Origin: Clostridia bacterium
GTDB taxonomy: Bacteria; Bacillota; Clostridia; Oscillospirales; Acutalibacteraceae
Direction of reading: 5' to 3'
DNA length: 15,089 nt
Assembly (NCBI GenBank): GCA_900752115.1
Contig: CAADUC010000077.1
Location: forward strand, 1-15,089
The first letter of the stretch is position 1; each line of letters opens with the position of its first letter. The position numbers were made by a program, and so were the translations under genes. Under the pieces are notes generated by a model that worked only from the letters and a program-made list of their open reading frames with translations, did no database searches and was not told the DNA's origin. Shown piece by piece: positions 6,547 through 13,089 of this stretch.

Positions 6547-7074
6547 ATGCATCCTTTAAAGCAGTCCGATGAATTTTACGCCTGCATTGCCGATTTGATC
6601 GGCACGCCGGAAGTTTTGGCTATGGACGCCCTTCCTCAGCATGTGCAGAGTATCAGTTGTCTGTTTCACTGTGTCTTCGTTTCGTATCTGAGCTTCCGGC
6701 TGTGCCGTCTGCTGCATCTTGATTATGAAGCGGCGGCCCGCGGCGGGCTTCTGCACGATCTCTTTTTATATGACTGGCGCGTCGGCGGAACGCATGTCGG
6801 ATTTCATGCTTTCACCCATCCTGCGGCGGCGCTGCGGAATGCGTCCCGACTGTGTGAGCTCAGCGATCGGGAAAAGGATATCATCGAGAAGCACATGTGG
6901 CCGCTGACACTGCGCAGCCTTCCCCGCTACCGTGAGTCTCTGATCGTCAGCACGGCGGATAAAATCTGCGCCGCGGCCGAGCTGTTCCATGTGTATCACG
7001 CCCTGCGTCTTGGAGCACGTCTCTCTCTTGCGGCGAGGCTGTTCCGGCCCAGAGTCCGGTTCAGTGAAAGCTGA
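6547..7074 (+). CDS. Small standalone HD-domain hydrolase, substrate unknown
   Basis: HD-domain proteins are metal-dependent phosphohydrolases acting on nucleotides or phosphate esters. This 175-residue protein is essentially only that domain. The metal ligands can be placed as His41 (LFHCVF), the His70-Asp71 pair in GGLLHDLFLYDW, and Asp138 in STADKICAAAEL, with further His at 88, 91 and 116 (AFTHPAAAL and EKHMWPL). There is no signal peptide and no GYP or output domain. The ATG at 6547 follows AAGGAGAGGAG (6527-6537); a GTG at 6517 in the same frame would place that site inside the coding region. It forms a single-gene unit with a possible activator-controlled promoter and a strong terminator. 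The family is confident, but the substrate cannot be inferred. Confidence 0.85.
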   Translation: MHPLKQSDEFYACIADLIGTPEVLAMDALPQHVQSISCLFHCVFVSYLSFRLCRLLHLDYEAAARGGLLHDLFLYDWRVGGTHVGFHAFTHPAAALRNASRLCELSDREKDIIEKHMWPLTLRSLPRYRESLIVSTADKICAAAELFHVYHALRLGARLSLAARLFRPRVRFSES

Positions 7075-7093
7075 CCTGCAAGCTAATGGCTGT

Positions 7094-7130
7094 AAGGCCC
7101 TCCTCTTTTCCAAAAAGAGGAGGGCCTTTT
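7094..7130 (+). terminator. Strong intrinsic terminator after the HD gene
   Basis: A perfect 16-bp stem (AAGGCCCTCCTCTTTT at 7094-7109 with its complement at 7113-7128) has a 3-nt loop and runs into TTTT. It separates the HD gene from the moxR operon. Confidence 0.92.
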
Positions 7131-7225
7131 CTATGGTCCGCAGACAGGCCGCAGCTCGCAGAATGCACCTTTCTGCCGTTGCAAGACCTTTTTTTCATTT
7201 ATTGGTTTTCTCCTGCGCTTTGATG

Positions 7226-7234
7226 TGTTAAAAT
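7226..7234 (+). promoter_or_regulatory. Candidate extended -10 promoter of the moxR operon
   Basis: TGT followed by TAAAAT (7229-7234) is an extended -10 element about 40 bp before the moxR start. The -35 region (TTTTCT at 17-bp spacing) is weak. The strong terminator upstream means a promoter must lie in this 140-bp gap. Confidence 0.45.
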
Positions 7235-7274
7235 GGAAAAAATAAGCTGACAGAAAACGGGAGGAATGCCATTC

Positions 7275-8255
7275 ATGCTGCAACAGGAAGGAAGACCGGA
7301 CGTCGCTCCGGTTCGCGATTTGGGAGAAAAGCTGATCCGCAACGTCGAAAAGGTCATCATGGGAAAGAGCGACGTCATCCGCAAGGTAGTGCTGTGTCTG
7401 CTGGCCGACGGACACATCCTTCTTGAGGATATCCCCGGCACAGGCAAAACGACGCTTGCCAAGGCGGTCGCCCGTTCCGTCGGCTGCTCGTTCAGCCGCG
7501 TACAGTTTACACCGGATTTGCTGCCGTCCGATCTGACAGGCGTCAGCTTTTACAACCAGAAGGAGCAGCAGTTCGAATTTAAGCAGGGCGCTGTTTTCAC
7601 GAACATCCTGCTCGCCGACGAAATCAACCGCGCTACGCCGCGCACACAGGCCAGCCTTCTGGAATGCATGGAGGAACGGCAGGTAAGCGTCGACGGCGTC
7701 ACCCACCGGCTGCAGGCCCCCTTCCTGGTCATGGCGACACAGAACCCCATCGAAATCCAGGGAACCTTTCCTCTGCCGGAAGCCCAGCTTGATCGCTTCC
7801 TGATGCGGCTCTCGATGGGGTACCCCGCGGCGGAGGACGAAAAGCGTATGCTGCTCGGGTTTTCCGCAAGCAGCCCGCTGGACAGCCTTTCCGCCGTCGC
7901 ACAAGCGGATGAGGTCGTGCAAGCTCAGAACATCTGCCGCCGGGTCTATGCGGGAGAAGCAGTGTGCGGATACATTGTCGCCATCGCGGAAGCCTCGCGC
8001 ACCGACGAAGGTCTCCGCTACGGAGCAAGCCCCCGCGCTTCTCTTGCTCTGCTGCATGCGGCTCAGGCCAACGCCGCGCTTGAGGGACGCTCCTATGTCC
8101 TGCCCGACGATGTGAAAGCAGTGTGCACCGACGTGCTGTGCCACCGCGTGCTCTGCCGCACGGCCCGCGGCGCGCAGGCAAAAACCGCAGCCACGGAAAT
8201 TCTGCGTCAAATTCTGGTGCGCGTCCCCGCGCCAACGGAAGACGCTCTTCTCTGA
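7275..8255 (+). CDS. MoxR family AAA+ ATPase
   Basis: MoxR proteins are AAA+ ATPases thought to act as chaperones that mature or activate partner proteins, commonly encoded beside DUF58 proteins. This 326-residue protein has a Walker A motif (GTGKTT at 55-60, within LLEDIPGTGKTTLAKA) and the FTPDLLPSDLTG segment. Walker B is ILLADEINR (111-119), followed by the ASLLECMEERQV helix, sensor 1 ATQNP (154-158) and FPLPEAQLDRF. The C-terminal lid follows. All catalytic motifs look intact. The start chosen is the ATG at 7275, 10 nt after GGAGG (7260-7264); an ATG at 7266 almost touches that site. It is the first gene of a three-gene operon, with the next start 8 bp after its stop codon. Confidence 0.95.
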   Translation: MLQQEGRPDVAPVRDLGEKLIRNVEKVIMGKSDVIRKVVLCLLADGHILLEDIPGTGKTTLAKAVARSVGCSFSRVQFTPDLLPSDLTGVSFYNQKEQQFEFKQGAVFTNILLADEINRATPRTQASLLECMEERQVSVDGVTHRLQAPFLVMATQNPIEIQGTFPLPEAQLDRFLMRLSMGYPAAEDEKRMLLGFSASSPLDSLSAVAQADEVVQAQNICRRVYAGEAVCGYIVAIAEASRTDEGLRYGASPRASLALLHAAQANAALEGRSYVLPDDVKAVCTDVLCHRVLCRTARGAQAKTAATEILRQILVRVPAPTEDALL

Positions 8256-8263
8256 GGGCTGCC

Positions 8264-9391
8264 ATGGAGCTGATTGTTTTACTGCTGCTCCTCTTTGCAG
8301 CCATTTTTCTGCAAAACCGCCTGTATCAGAAATACGCCTTTCGGAACCTCGACTATACCTGCTCCTTTGATCGCCGGGAGGCCACCGAGGGCGACCCTCT
8401 CTGCCTGCAGGAGGTCGTTTCCAACCGCAAGCTGCTGCCGCTTCCATGGCTGAAATCAGAGATCACCACCTCCAAATGGCTGGAGTTTTCGCAGCTGCAG
8501 TCTGTCGTCACGGACAACACCAGATTTATCTCCAGCTTCTTTCTGGTGCGCAGCTTCCAGCGCGTTACACGCACCTGGGAGGGCCGCTGCCTCAAACGCG
8601 GCGTGTTTTCCGTGGAAAAAACCGTACTTGTCGCCTCCGATCTGATCGGCGGTTCGGCCTTTTCCTCCACCGCCCCGGCCGGCAGCCAGGTGGTTGTCTT
8701 CCCCAAAGCACTGGATCTGGACGAGGATTTTATTTCTGTAAGCCGGAACATGGGCGAGGTCTGTGTGCGGCGGAATCTGCTGCCCGATCCCTTTTTCATC
8801 GCCGGTGTGCGCGAATACCAGACGGGCGACCCGATGAATCACATTCACTGGCCTGCCACCGCGCGCGAAGGAAGAATCATGGTATATCAAAACGATTCGT
8901 CCACATCGCAGAGCCGTGCGATCCTGCTTAACATGCAGACGCGTGAATACGCCAATTCCGGGGCCGTCAACGCGGACATGCTGGAAAACGCAATCCGCAC
9001 CTGCGCCGCTCTGTTTGAGCAAACCGCCGGAGAAGGCATCCCCCTTCGTTTTCTGGCCAATACGCCGCAGGCGATTTCCACCGAAGAAGCCTGGGGCGAG
9101 GGCTGTCTGCACAGTCTCCTGGAGCTTCTGGCCCGCCTGCCGCTGGAGAGCGGAGAGCACTTCCCCTTTTACCTCAACGCTCTGTACGACAACCTGAACG
9201 CCACAGACATCATTCTGGTAACGTGTTATCTCGACGACGCAATTCTGCGTTTTGCCCGCGACAAAACGGATGCGGGGATTCCCGTTCGCCTGTATGTGCT
9301 CGACCCGGACGCGCTTCCGGCTGCTGCCGGCGAGCTTGACATTTTTGTGCTCCGCGCGCAGGCTGCACAGAAGGGAGGCGCCGCGTCATGA
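8264..9391 (+). CDS. DUF58 domain membrane-anchored protein
   Basis: DUF58 proteins are usually membrane-linked partners of MoxR ATPases with a von Willebrand factor A-like fold; a role in envelope processes is suspected but not defined. This 375-residue protein has one N-terminal hydrophobic segment (residues 3-16). A beta-rich region follows, and then the DUF58 signature at about 182-208, GVREYQTGDPMNHIHWPATA followed by REGRIMVYQ. Only one membrane helix is seen, whereas many homologues have two. The ATG at 8264 overlaps no earlier gene and has GAGGG about 6 nt upstream, partly within the moxR stop region, suggesting translational coupling. Its 3' end overlaps the next start by 4 bp (ATGA). 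Confidence 0.9.
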   Translation: MELIVLLLLLFAAIFLQNRLYQKYAFRNLDYTCSFDRREATEGDPLCLQEVVSNRKLLPLPWLKSEITTSKWLEFSQLQSVVTDNTRFISSFFLVRSFQRVTRTWEGRCLKRGVFSVEKTVLVASDLIGGSAFSSTAPAGSQVVVFPKALDLDEDFISVSRNMGEVCVRRNLLPDPFFIAGVREYQTGDPMNHIHWPATAREGRIMVYQNDSSTSQSRAILLNMQTREYANSGAVNADMLENAIRTCAALFEQTAGEGIPLRFLANTPQAISTEEAWGEGCLHSLLELLARLPLESGEHFPFYLNALYDNLNATDIILVTCYLDDAILRFARDKTDAGIPVRLYVLDPDALPAAAGELDIFVLRAQAAQKGGAAS

Positions 9392-10758
9392 ACGAGAAAA
9401 AAGGGCCTCTTCTGCTTCGTGTTCTGAAAGGGTTCGGCCTTTTCGCCGGTTTTTTGCTTGTGTACCCTCTCTGCTATCTTGCCTGGTTTCTGAGCGGAAC
9501 AGCTGTGGAACCGCTCTCTCTGCTGGCTCTGGCAGCGGCGGTGATCTGCGGCGTTTGCGGAGCGGGTCTGCGTGTTCTGCTCGAGCGCAGCCGTCTGTCG
9601 GGTGCTGCCGGACTTCTGCTTGCGGTATGCGCAATCGTCCTTACGGGTGCTGTCTTTTTTCTGTTCGGAGGCGGACTTCTTCCTGCCGGACTTGTCGCAG
9701 CCGCCTGTCTTGCCGCCTATGTGATTGGAGATCGCCTGGTGATCCTGCCCTATGACGCCGTCGCCACACGCGCTTTTTTCACAACGGCTCTGGTTTCTTA
9801 TCTGGGCTGCGGCCTCATTGTGCTGATCCTTCAGTTCTCTTTCCATTATCAGGGAAGCTGCCTTTCACTGGCGCTGATGCTGTTCGCTGTTCTGGCTGTT
9901 CATGAGCTGGCGGGAAACCAGGCGCAGATCGATTTTCTGATGCGCCGCCGCGGTCACCGGATGGATCAGCTGCCCAACCGGATCCGCCGCTACAACCTGG
10001 CTCTCGTCCTCCTGATTCTCGCCGTCATTCTGGCCGGTCTGCTGTTTTACCGTCCCATCGGCACAGCGCTTCTTTTCCTGGGAGAGCTGCTGCGGCAGGC
10101 GGCAGCTCTTGTTCTGCGCGGAATCCTGTATCTGATGTCCCTGTTCTCCAGCGACGAAAGCACAGGAGAGGACTCTGCCATGGGGCAGCAGGAAATGATG
10201 CCCCTTGACGGGGAAAACACAGGCGGAAATTCGGATTGGATTCTTGTTATCCTTCTGCTTCTGATCGTCGGTCTTACCATATGGAAACGGCGCGTTATCT
10301 GGAACACGGTGCGTGCCGCCGTCTCCGCACTGCTCGCCAGGCTGCGCAGTCTCTTCGCTGTAAGACGGCGTTTCCTTCCGTCGGAGGAAGAAACCGGCTA
10401 CTTTGACACAGTGGAGGAGCTCTCCCGCGAAAGGGAGGCCTTCCGTTTCTTCGCCCCCTCCGCGTCCCGGCTGTGGAAGCGCGAGCTGCGTGCGCTGCGC
10501 CGCATGCCGGAGGGCACCGCAAAACTCCGGCGCGGTTACGCGCTGCTGGCACGCGGCCTTAGCCTGACCGGCGCCGCCGTAAAGGCAAGCGACACTCCCG
10601 CCGAGCTTCTGCGGCTGGCAGCGCAGGCCTCTCTTGGCCCGGAAGCGGAACAAGCCGTATCTGCCTATGAAGAGGTTCGCTACAACGACCGCGAAGCTTC
10701 CGCTGCGGAATCAGCCGTTATGCAGACTCTCCTCACCGCACTCTCACGCCGCCTTTGA
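9388..10758 (+). CDS. Multi-pass membrane protein with DUF4129-like C-terminus
   Basis: The third gene of the MoxR/DUF58 operon encodes 456 residues. About seven hydrophobic helices lie in residues 12-250 (roughly 14-35, 43-62, 72-93, 97-115, 130-150, 158-172, 203-222). A polar acidic loop follows (254-283, including DESTGEDSAMGQQEM), then another helix (284-299) and a basic stretch. The cytoplasmic C-terminal domain (about 335-456) resembles DUF4129 at the end of transglutaminase-like TgpA proteins. In those proteins an extracytoplasmic transglutaminase core with Cys-His-Asp sits between the membrane block and DUF4129; here that space is only the 30-residue acidic loop and no such triad is visible. 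The ATGA overlap with the DUF58 gene indicates coupled translation. The DUF4129 assignment is tentative; the membrane topology is clear. Confidence 0.8.
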   Translation: MNEKKGPLLLRVLKGFGLFAGFLLVYPLCYLAWFLSGTAVEPLSLLALAAAVICGVCGAGLRVLLERSRLSGAAGLLLAVCAIVLTGAVFFLFGGGLLPAGLVAAACLAAYVIGDRLVILPYDAVATRAFFTTALVSYLGCGLIVLILQFSFHYQGSCLSLALMLFAVLAVHELAGNQAQIDFLMRRRGHRMDQLPNRIRRYNLALVLLILAVILAGLLFYRPIGTALLFLGELLRQAAALVLRGILYLMSLFSSDESTGEDSAMGQQEMMPLDGENTGGNSDWILVILLLLIVGLTIWKRRVIWNTVRAAVSALLARLRSLFAVRRRFLPSEEETGYFDTVEELSREREAFRFFAPSASRLWKRELRALRRMPEGTAKLRRGYALLARGLSLTGAAVKASDTPAELLRLAAQASLGPEAEQAVSAYEEVRYNDREASAAESAVMQTLLTALSRRL

Positions 10759-10781
10759 GACGGGATCTGGACGGCGGCGTG
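10745..10781 (+). other. Inverted repeat over the operon's last stop codon
   Basis: CACGCCGCC (10745-10753) pairs perfectly with GGCGGCGTG (10773-10781) around a 19-nt loop containing the TGA. A T-rich stretch begins only about 20 nt later (CTTTTTAAATTTTC), so this is not a canonical terminator. It may act as a 3' mRNA end block or weak terminator. Confidence 0.4.
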
Positions 10782-10834
10782 AAATGTGAAAAGCAACAAC
10801 TTTTTAAATTTTCTCAAAACACTTTTCGGAAGAC

Positions 10835-10863
10835 TTGACATCCCCATCAAAACAGGATACAGT
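10835..10863 (+). promoter_or_regulatory. Sigma-A promoter of the DUF4854-like lipoprotein
   Basis: A consensus -35 TTGACA (10835-10840), a 17-nt spacer and -10 TACAGT (10858-10863, 4 of 6) are present. The predicted start is near 10870, giving a 40-nt leader with AAGGAGG at 10898-10904. Confidence 0.75.
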
Positions 10864-10909
10864 ACACTTATAAGGAGAAATCGGGTCCGGCAAGGAGAAG
10901 GAGGATGCT

Positions 10910-11338
10910 ATGAAAAGGATACTCGGCATGATTCTCGCCGTCTGCGTTGCTCTGGGCTGCGCAGCCTGCGGGAATGGGGGAGCAAAAAAGCCATACGCTT
11001 CCGTGGAGGAATTTGTCAACTCTCCGGACGTGCAGGAACAGCTGCAGGAGGCTTCCGAGCAGTACCAGGCGGACGGCCTGACGATTACGGCAGCCGCTCA
11101 GGGAGACAAGCTGGTCTTCACCTACACGGTTTCCACCCAGGTCGACGCCGCAACAACAATTCCGGCTCTTGAAATGGAATTTGACGCGCAGGCTTCCTCC
11201 TTTAACACCGTGATTGATCAGATGCGGGAACAGATTGACGTAGAGAATCCTTCGATTGTTCTGCGCTATGTAAACGCGGACGGCAGTGAGATTCTTTCCC
11301 GTGAATTTACCGGCAGCACGGAAAGCGAAGGCTCCTGA
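10910..11338 (+). CDS. Small DUF4854-like lipoprotein
   Basis: This is a 142-residue predicted lipoprotein of unknown function. The N-terminus is a lipoprotein signal (MKRILG, hydrophobic stretch, then LGCAACGNGG), with Cys17 or Cys20 as the lipidated residue; neither lipobox is perfect. The mature part begins with YASVEEFVNSPDVQEQL (residues 29-45) and continues with a compact domain (LTITAAAQGDKLVFTYTVSTQ, SSFNTVIDQMREQI, SIVLRYVNADG). This resembles small DUF4854 domain proteins of Clostridia and Lachnospiraceae, recognised from memory of the YxSVEEFV...LxYTY pattern. The ribosome binding site is AAGGAGG, 5 nt before the ATG. It has its own promoter and terminator, so it is a single-gene unit, although it follows the moxR operon by 150 bp. 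Confidence 0.82.
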   Translation: MKRILGMILAVCVALGCAACGNGGAKKPYASVEEFVNSPDVQEQLQEASEQYQADGLTITAAAQGDKLVFTYTVSTQVDAATTIPALEMEFDAQASSFNTVIDQMREQIDVENPSIVLRYVNADGSEILSREFTGSTESEGS

Positions 11339-11360
11339 TCACAGAAGATCGCATACAGAC

Positions 11361-11396
11361 AAAGGGACGTTCCTTTTTCAGGAACGTCCCTTTTTT
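11361..11396 (+). terminator. Strong terminator after the lipoprotein gene
   Basis: A 14-bp perfect stem (AAAGGGACGTTCCT at 11361-11374 with its complement at 11380-11393) has a 5-nt loop, and the T-run continues to 11396. On the minus strand only TTTG follows, so it could act weakly for the convergent anti-sigma gene ending at 11408. Confidence 0.92.
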
Positions 11397-11407
11397 CACG
11401 CTTCCCA

Positions 11408-12382
11408 TCATTGACACGCTGAGAGAACCGCGTCAAACAAATCGCCGGGCATTTTCACAAAAATCCATCCCAGCCTCTGATACCCCACATAACCTCCTTC
11501 CAGAAGCCGGAGTTCTATCTGTGTTCCGTCCTGTTTCTCGACATATACATGCCCCTGCACCGCCGCATCGTAAAAATCGGGATGTTCTTCATAGGAAATA
11601 CGTTCCACAGGAGCGCTGCACAGGGCGTCAACAAAGGCGTCCCATTGGTCCCCGGATACCCCGTCAAGCGCCCTCCGGGATACCGTATCGCCGTTGTTCC
11701 ACTCATCGTGCGGAAGAAAAGTGACCTGTTCCACATTCTCCCGGATATGCAGGCGTTTTTCAAACAGGTCTGAGCCGTCGTTCAGGCCAATCCCGTCGAA
11801 ATTTTCCAGAAGCTGCAGCCACGGCGTTTCTCCCCGGTCTTCAAAAATGCAGAGACGGAAATCGGCGTCGTATCCCTTCACGGTATAAACAGAACCGGAA
11901 TAGGTCGAAGCAAATTCGGTTGCCCATTCCTCCTGCTTTGACCACTCGGAGAGACTTCCCTTCGCCTCTCCGAGATACTCCCCGACCAGCCCCTCCGCCT
12001 TCTCCAATTCCCTGCCGGTATACGATTCCCCCTGCACGTACACCTTTCCGCGATAAACAAGACACCCTATCATATCCGCCATCACGCTGTCCTGTGTGTC
12101 GGGTAAAACCAACTTGTCCGTATAAACCGCATAGGCGCCGTCTGAAACGGATGAATTGCCGGAGGACACAGGATCCGCAATCGAGGCTGCGGACGTCTGC
12201 CCTGTTCCCTGCTCCTGCGGATCCGGTCCCCGCCATACCCCGGCTCCCGCCAGCAGCGCAAGACATAAACACAGCAGCGGTGTCAGAATCCGCACGGCGG
12301 CTTGTTTTCTCCTTTTTCTGATCTTCTTTTGTTCCCGAATCCGTTCCAAAGCGCTGCGCGCCTTTTCTTCACAGGTCTTCAC
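11408..12382 (-). CDS. Membrane anti-sigma factor partner of the adjacent ECF sigma factor
   Basis: This 324-residue single-pass membrane protein is most likely the anti-sigma factor for the sigma gene it overlaps. The layout is a short basic cytoplasmic N-terminus (residues 1-28, rich in Lys/Arg), one membrane helix (about 30-49), a Ser/Gly/Asp-rich linker (about 52-85) and a large extracytoplasmic domain (about 85-324). That domain contains the segments YRGKVYVQGESYTG, KGSLSEWSKQEEWATEFAST and VYTVKGYDADFRLCIFED, which I recall as recurring in proteins paired with this ECF type in Clostridia. No zinc-binding HxxxCxxC motif is present. The start is a GTG at 12382 with GGGAGG about 9-10 nt upstream, overlapping the sigma stop codon by 14 bp. 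The anti-sigma role is inferred from context. Confidence 0.78.
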   Translation of the reverse strand: MKTCEEKARSALERIREQKKIRKRRKQAAVRILTPLLCLCLALLAGAGVWRGPDPQEQGTGQTSAASIADPVSSGNSSVSDGAYAVYTDKLVLPDTQDSVMADMIGCLVYRGKVYVQGESYTGRELEKAEGLVGEYLGEAKGSLSEWSKQEEWATEFASTYSGSVYTVKGYDADFRLCIFEDRGETPWLQLLENFDGIGLNDGSDLFEKRLHIRENVEQVTFLPHDEWNNGDTVSRRALDGVSGDQWDAFVDALCSAPVERISYEEHPDFYDAAVQGHVYVEKQDGTQIELRLLEGGYVGYQRLGWIFVKMPGDLFDAVLSACQ

Positions 12383-12386
12383 AGGT
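12367..12386 (-). repeat. 10-bp tandem duplication at the sigma/anti-sigma junction
   Basis: The plus-strand sequence CTTCACAGGT occurs twice back to back (12367-12376 and 12377-12386), spanning the sigma stop codon and the anti-sigma GTG. Both proteins therefore contain the tripeptide Thr-Cys-Glu at this edge (sigma C-terminus TCEDL, anti-sigma N-terminus MKTCEE). Removing one copy would join the two reading frames without a stop. Confidence 0.9.
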
Positions 12387-12923
12387 GAATCCCTCCCGGT
12401 TCAGCTCCTCCTTCAGCGCACGCCTTGCACGATATGCAAGGGTTTCCACGCTGTGGACGGTTTTTTTCATAATTCTGGACGTCTCCTTCCCGGTCATCCC
12501 CTCGAAATAGATCAGCCACAGGACTTGCCTGTATTCCGGCTTCAAACGCCGCAGCGCCCGGTGAAGCTCCACTTTTCTCTCCTCATGAAGATACCTCTTT
12601 TCCAACAGCTCCTCATCAGGGAGATCCGTACAATCACAAAAGGAAACACGCTTCTCTCTTGCCGCACGCCGCAGATAATCCAGCGCCAGATTCCGGCCGA
12701 TTGCATACAGCCATGTTTTGAATGCGGACAGTCCCTTATGATTCGGTTTTTTCAGCCCCAGCCTGACAAACGTATCCTCGGCCAGCTCGTCTGCAACTGA
12801 GATGTTGTTGACAAAACTGTTCAAATAAAGAACCAACCCGTCATTGTACTCCCTGACAATCTCAAGCATAGCGTCCTCTTCCCCCTCGAGAAAGCGGCGA
12901 TAGCTCTCCGCACCGGCATCCAT
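12369..12923 (-). CDS. ECF-type (group 4) RNA polymerase sigma factor
   Basis: A 184-residue extracytoplasmic-function sigma factor. Region 2 spans about residues 14-80: MLEIVREYNDGLVLYLNSFVNN, the -10 recognition helix with DELAEDTFVRL, and FKTWLYAIGRNLALDYLRR. A variable linker follows, and region 4 (about 115-175) carries ALRRLKPEYRQVLWLIYFEGMTGKETSRIMKKTVHSVETLAYRARRAL, including the helix-turn-helix that reads the -35. The opening MDAGAESYRRFLEGEEDA is typical of a large clostridial ECF subgroup. The start chosen is the ATG at 12923 (GGAGG at 12930-12934, 6-nt spacing). An in-frame ATG at 12962 has no ribosome binding site and lies at or before the predicted transcription start. It is probably held by the downstream membrane anti-sigma factor and autoregulated. 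Confidence 0.93.
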   Translation of the reverse strand: MDAGAESYRRFLEGEEDAMLEIVREYNDGLVLYLNSFVNNISVADELAEDTFVRLGLKKPNHKGLSAFKTWLYAIGRNLALDYLRRAAREKRVSFCDCTDLPDEELLEKRYLHEERKVELHRALRRLKPEYRQVLWLIYFEGMTGKETSRIMKKTVHSVETLAYRARRALKEELNREGFTCEDL

Positions 12924-12966
12924 CGTTCTCCTCCCCCTGTTCTCCTTCTGATGCCCTTTCATTTCT

Positions 12967-12994
12967 TAGACGAAAAAAAGGTAAAAAACTCACA
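12967..12994 (-). promoter_or_regulatory. ECF-type autoregulatory promoter of the sigma gene
   Basis: On the minus strand TGTGAG followed by TTTTTT (the -35 hexamer is at 12989-12994 in plus coordinates), a 16-nt spacer and CGTCTA (12967-12972) strongly resemble ECF promoters. Bacillus SigX/SigW/SigV sites have TGwAAC-TTTTT in the -35 and a CGTMTA-type -10. The start near 12960 leaves a 37-nt leader. No sigma-A promoter competes in the gap after the upstream terminator, which points to autoregulation. Confidence 0.72.
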
Positions 12995-12998
12995 TCCC

Positions 12999-13043
12999 AA
13001 AAAAGAAAAACCGTCCGGGCAGCCTCAACGGCATCCCGGACGG
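12999..13043 (-). terminator. Terminator of the polysaccharide deacetylase gene
   Basis: On the minus strand CCGTCCGGG pairs with CCCGGACGG (13035-13043 and 13011-13019), with a smaller GCC/GGC stem inside the loop, followed by TTTTTCTTTTTT. It lies about 47 bp after the deacetylase stop codon and insulates the sigma operon downstream. Confidence 0.9.
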
Positions 13044-13089
13044 CTTTGGACACCCATCAGCAGGGTTCCTTTTACACAGCAATTATTCA

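Noticed and set aside
7131..8447. A 438-codon minus-strand open frame opposite the MoxR ATPase gene
   Set aside because: It is antisense to an intact AAA+ ATPase and has no recognisable domain or start signal.
12924..12962. A longer sigma factor starting at 12962
   Set aside because: That ATG lacks a ribosome binding site and lies at or before the predicted transcription start; the ATG at 12923 has an ideal GGAGG.
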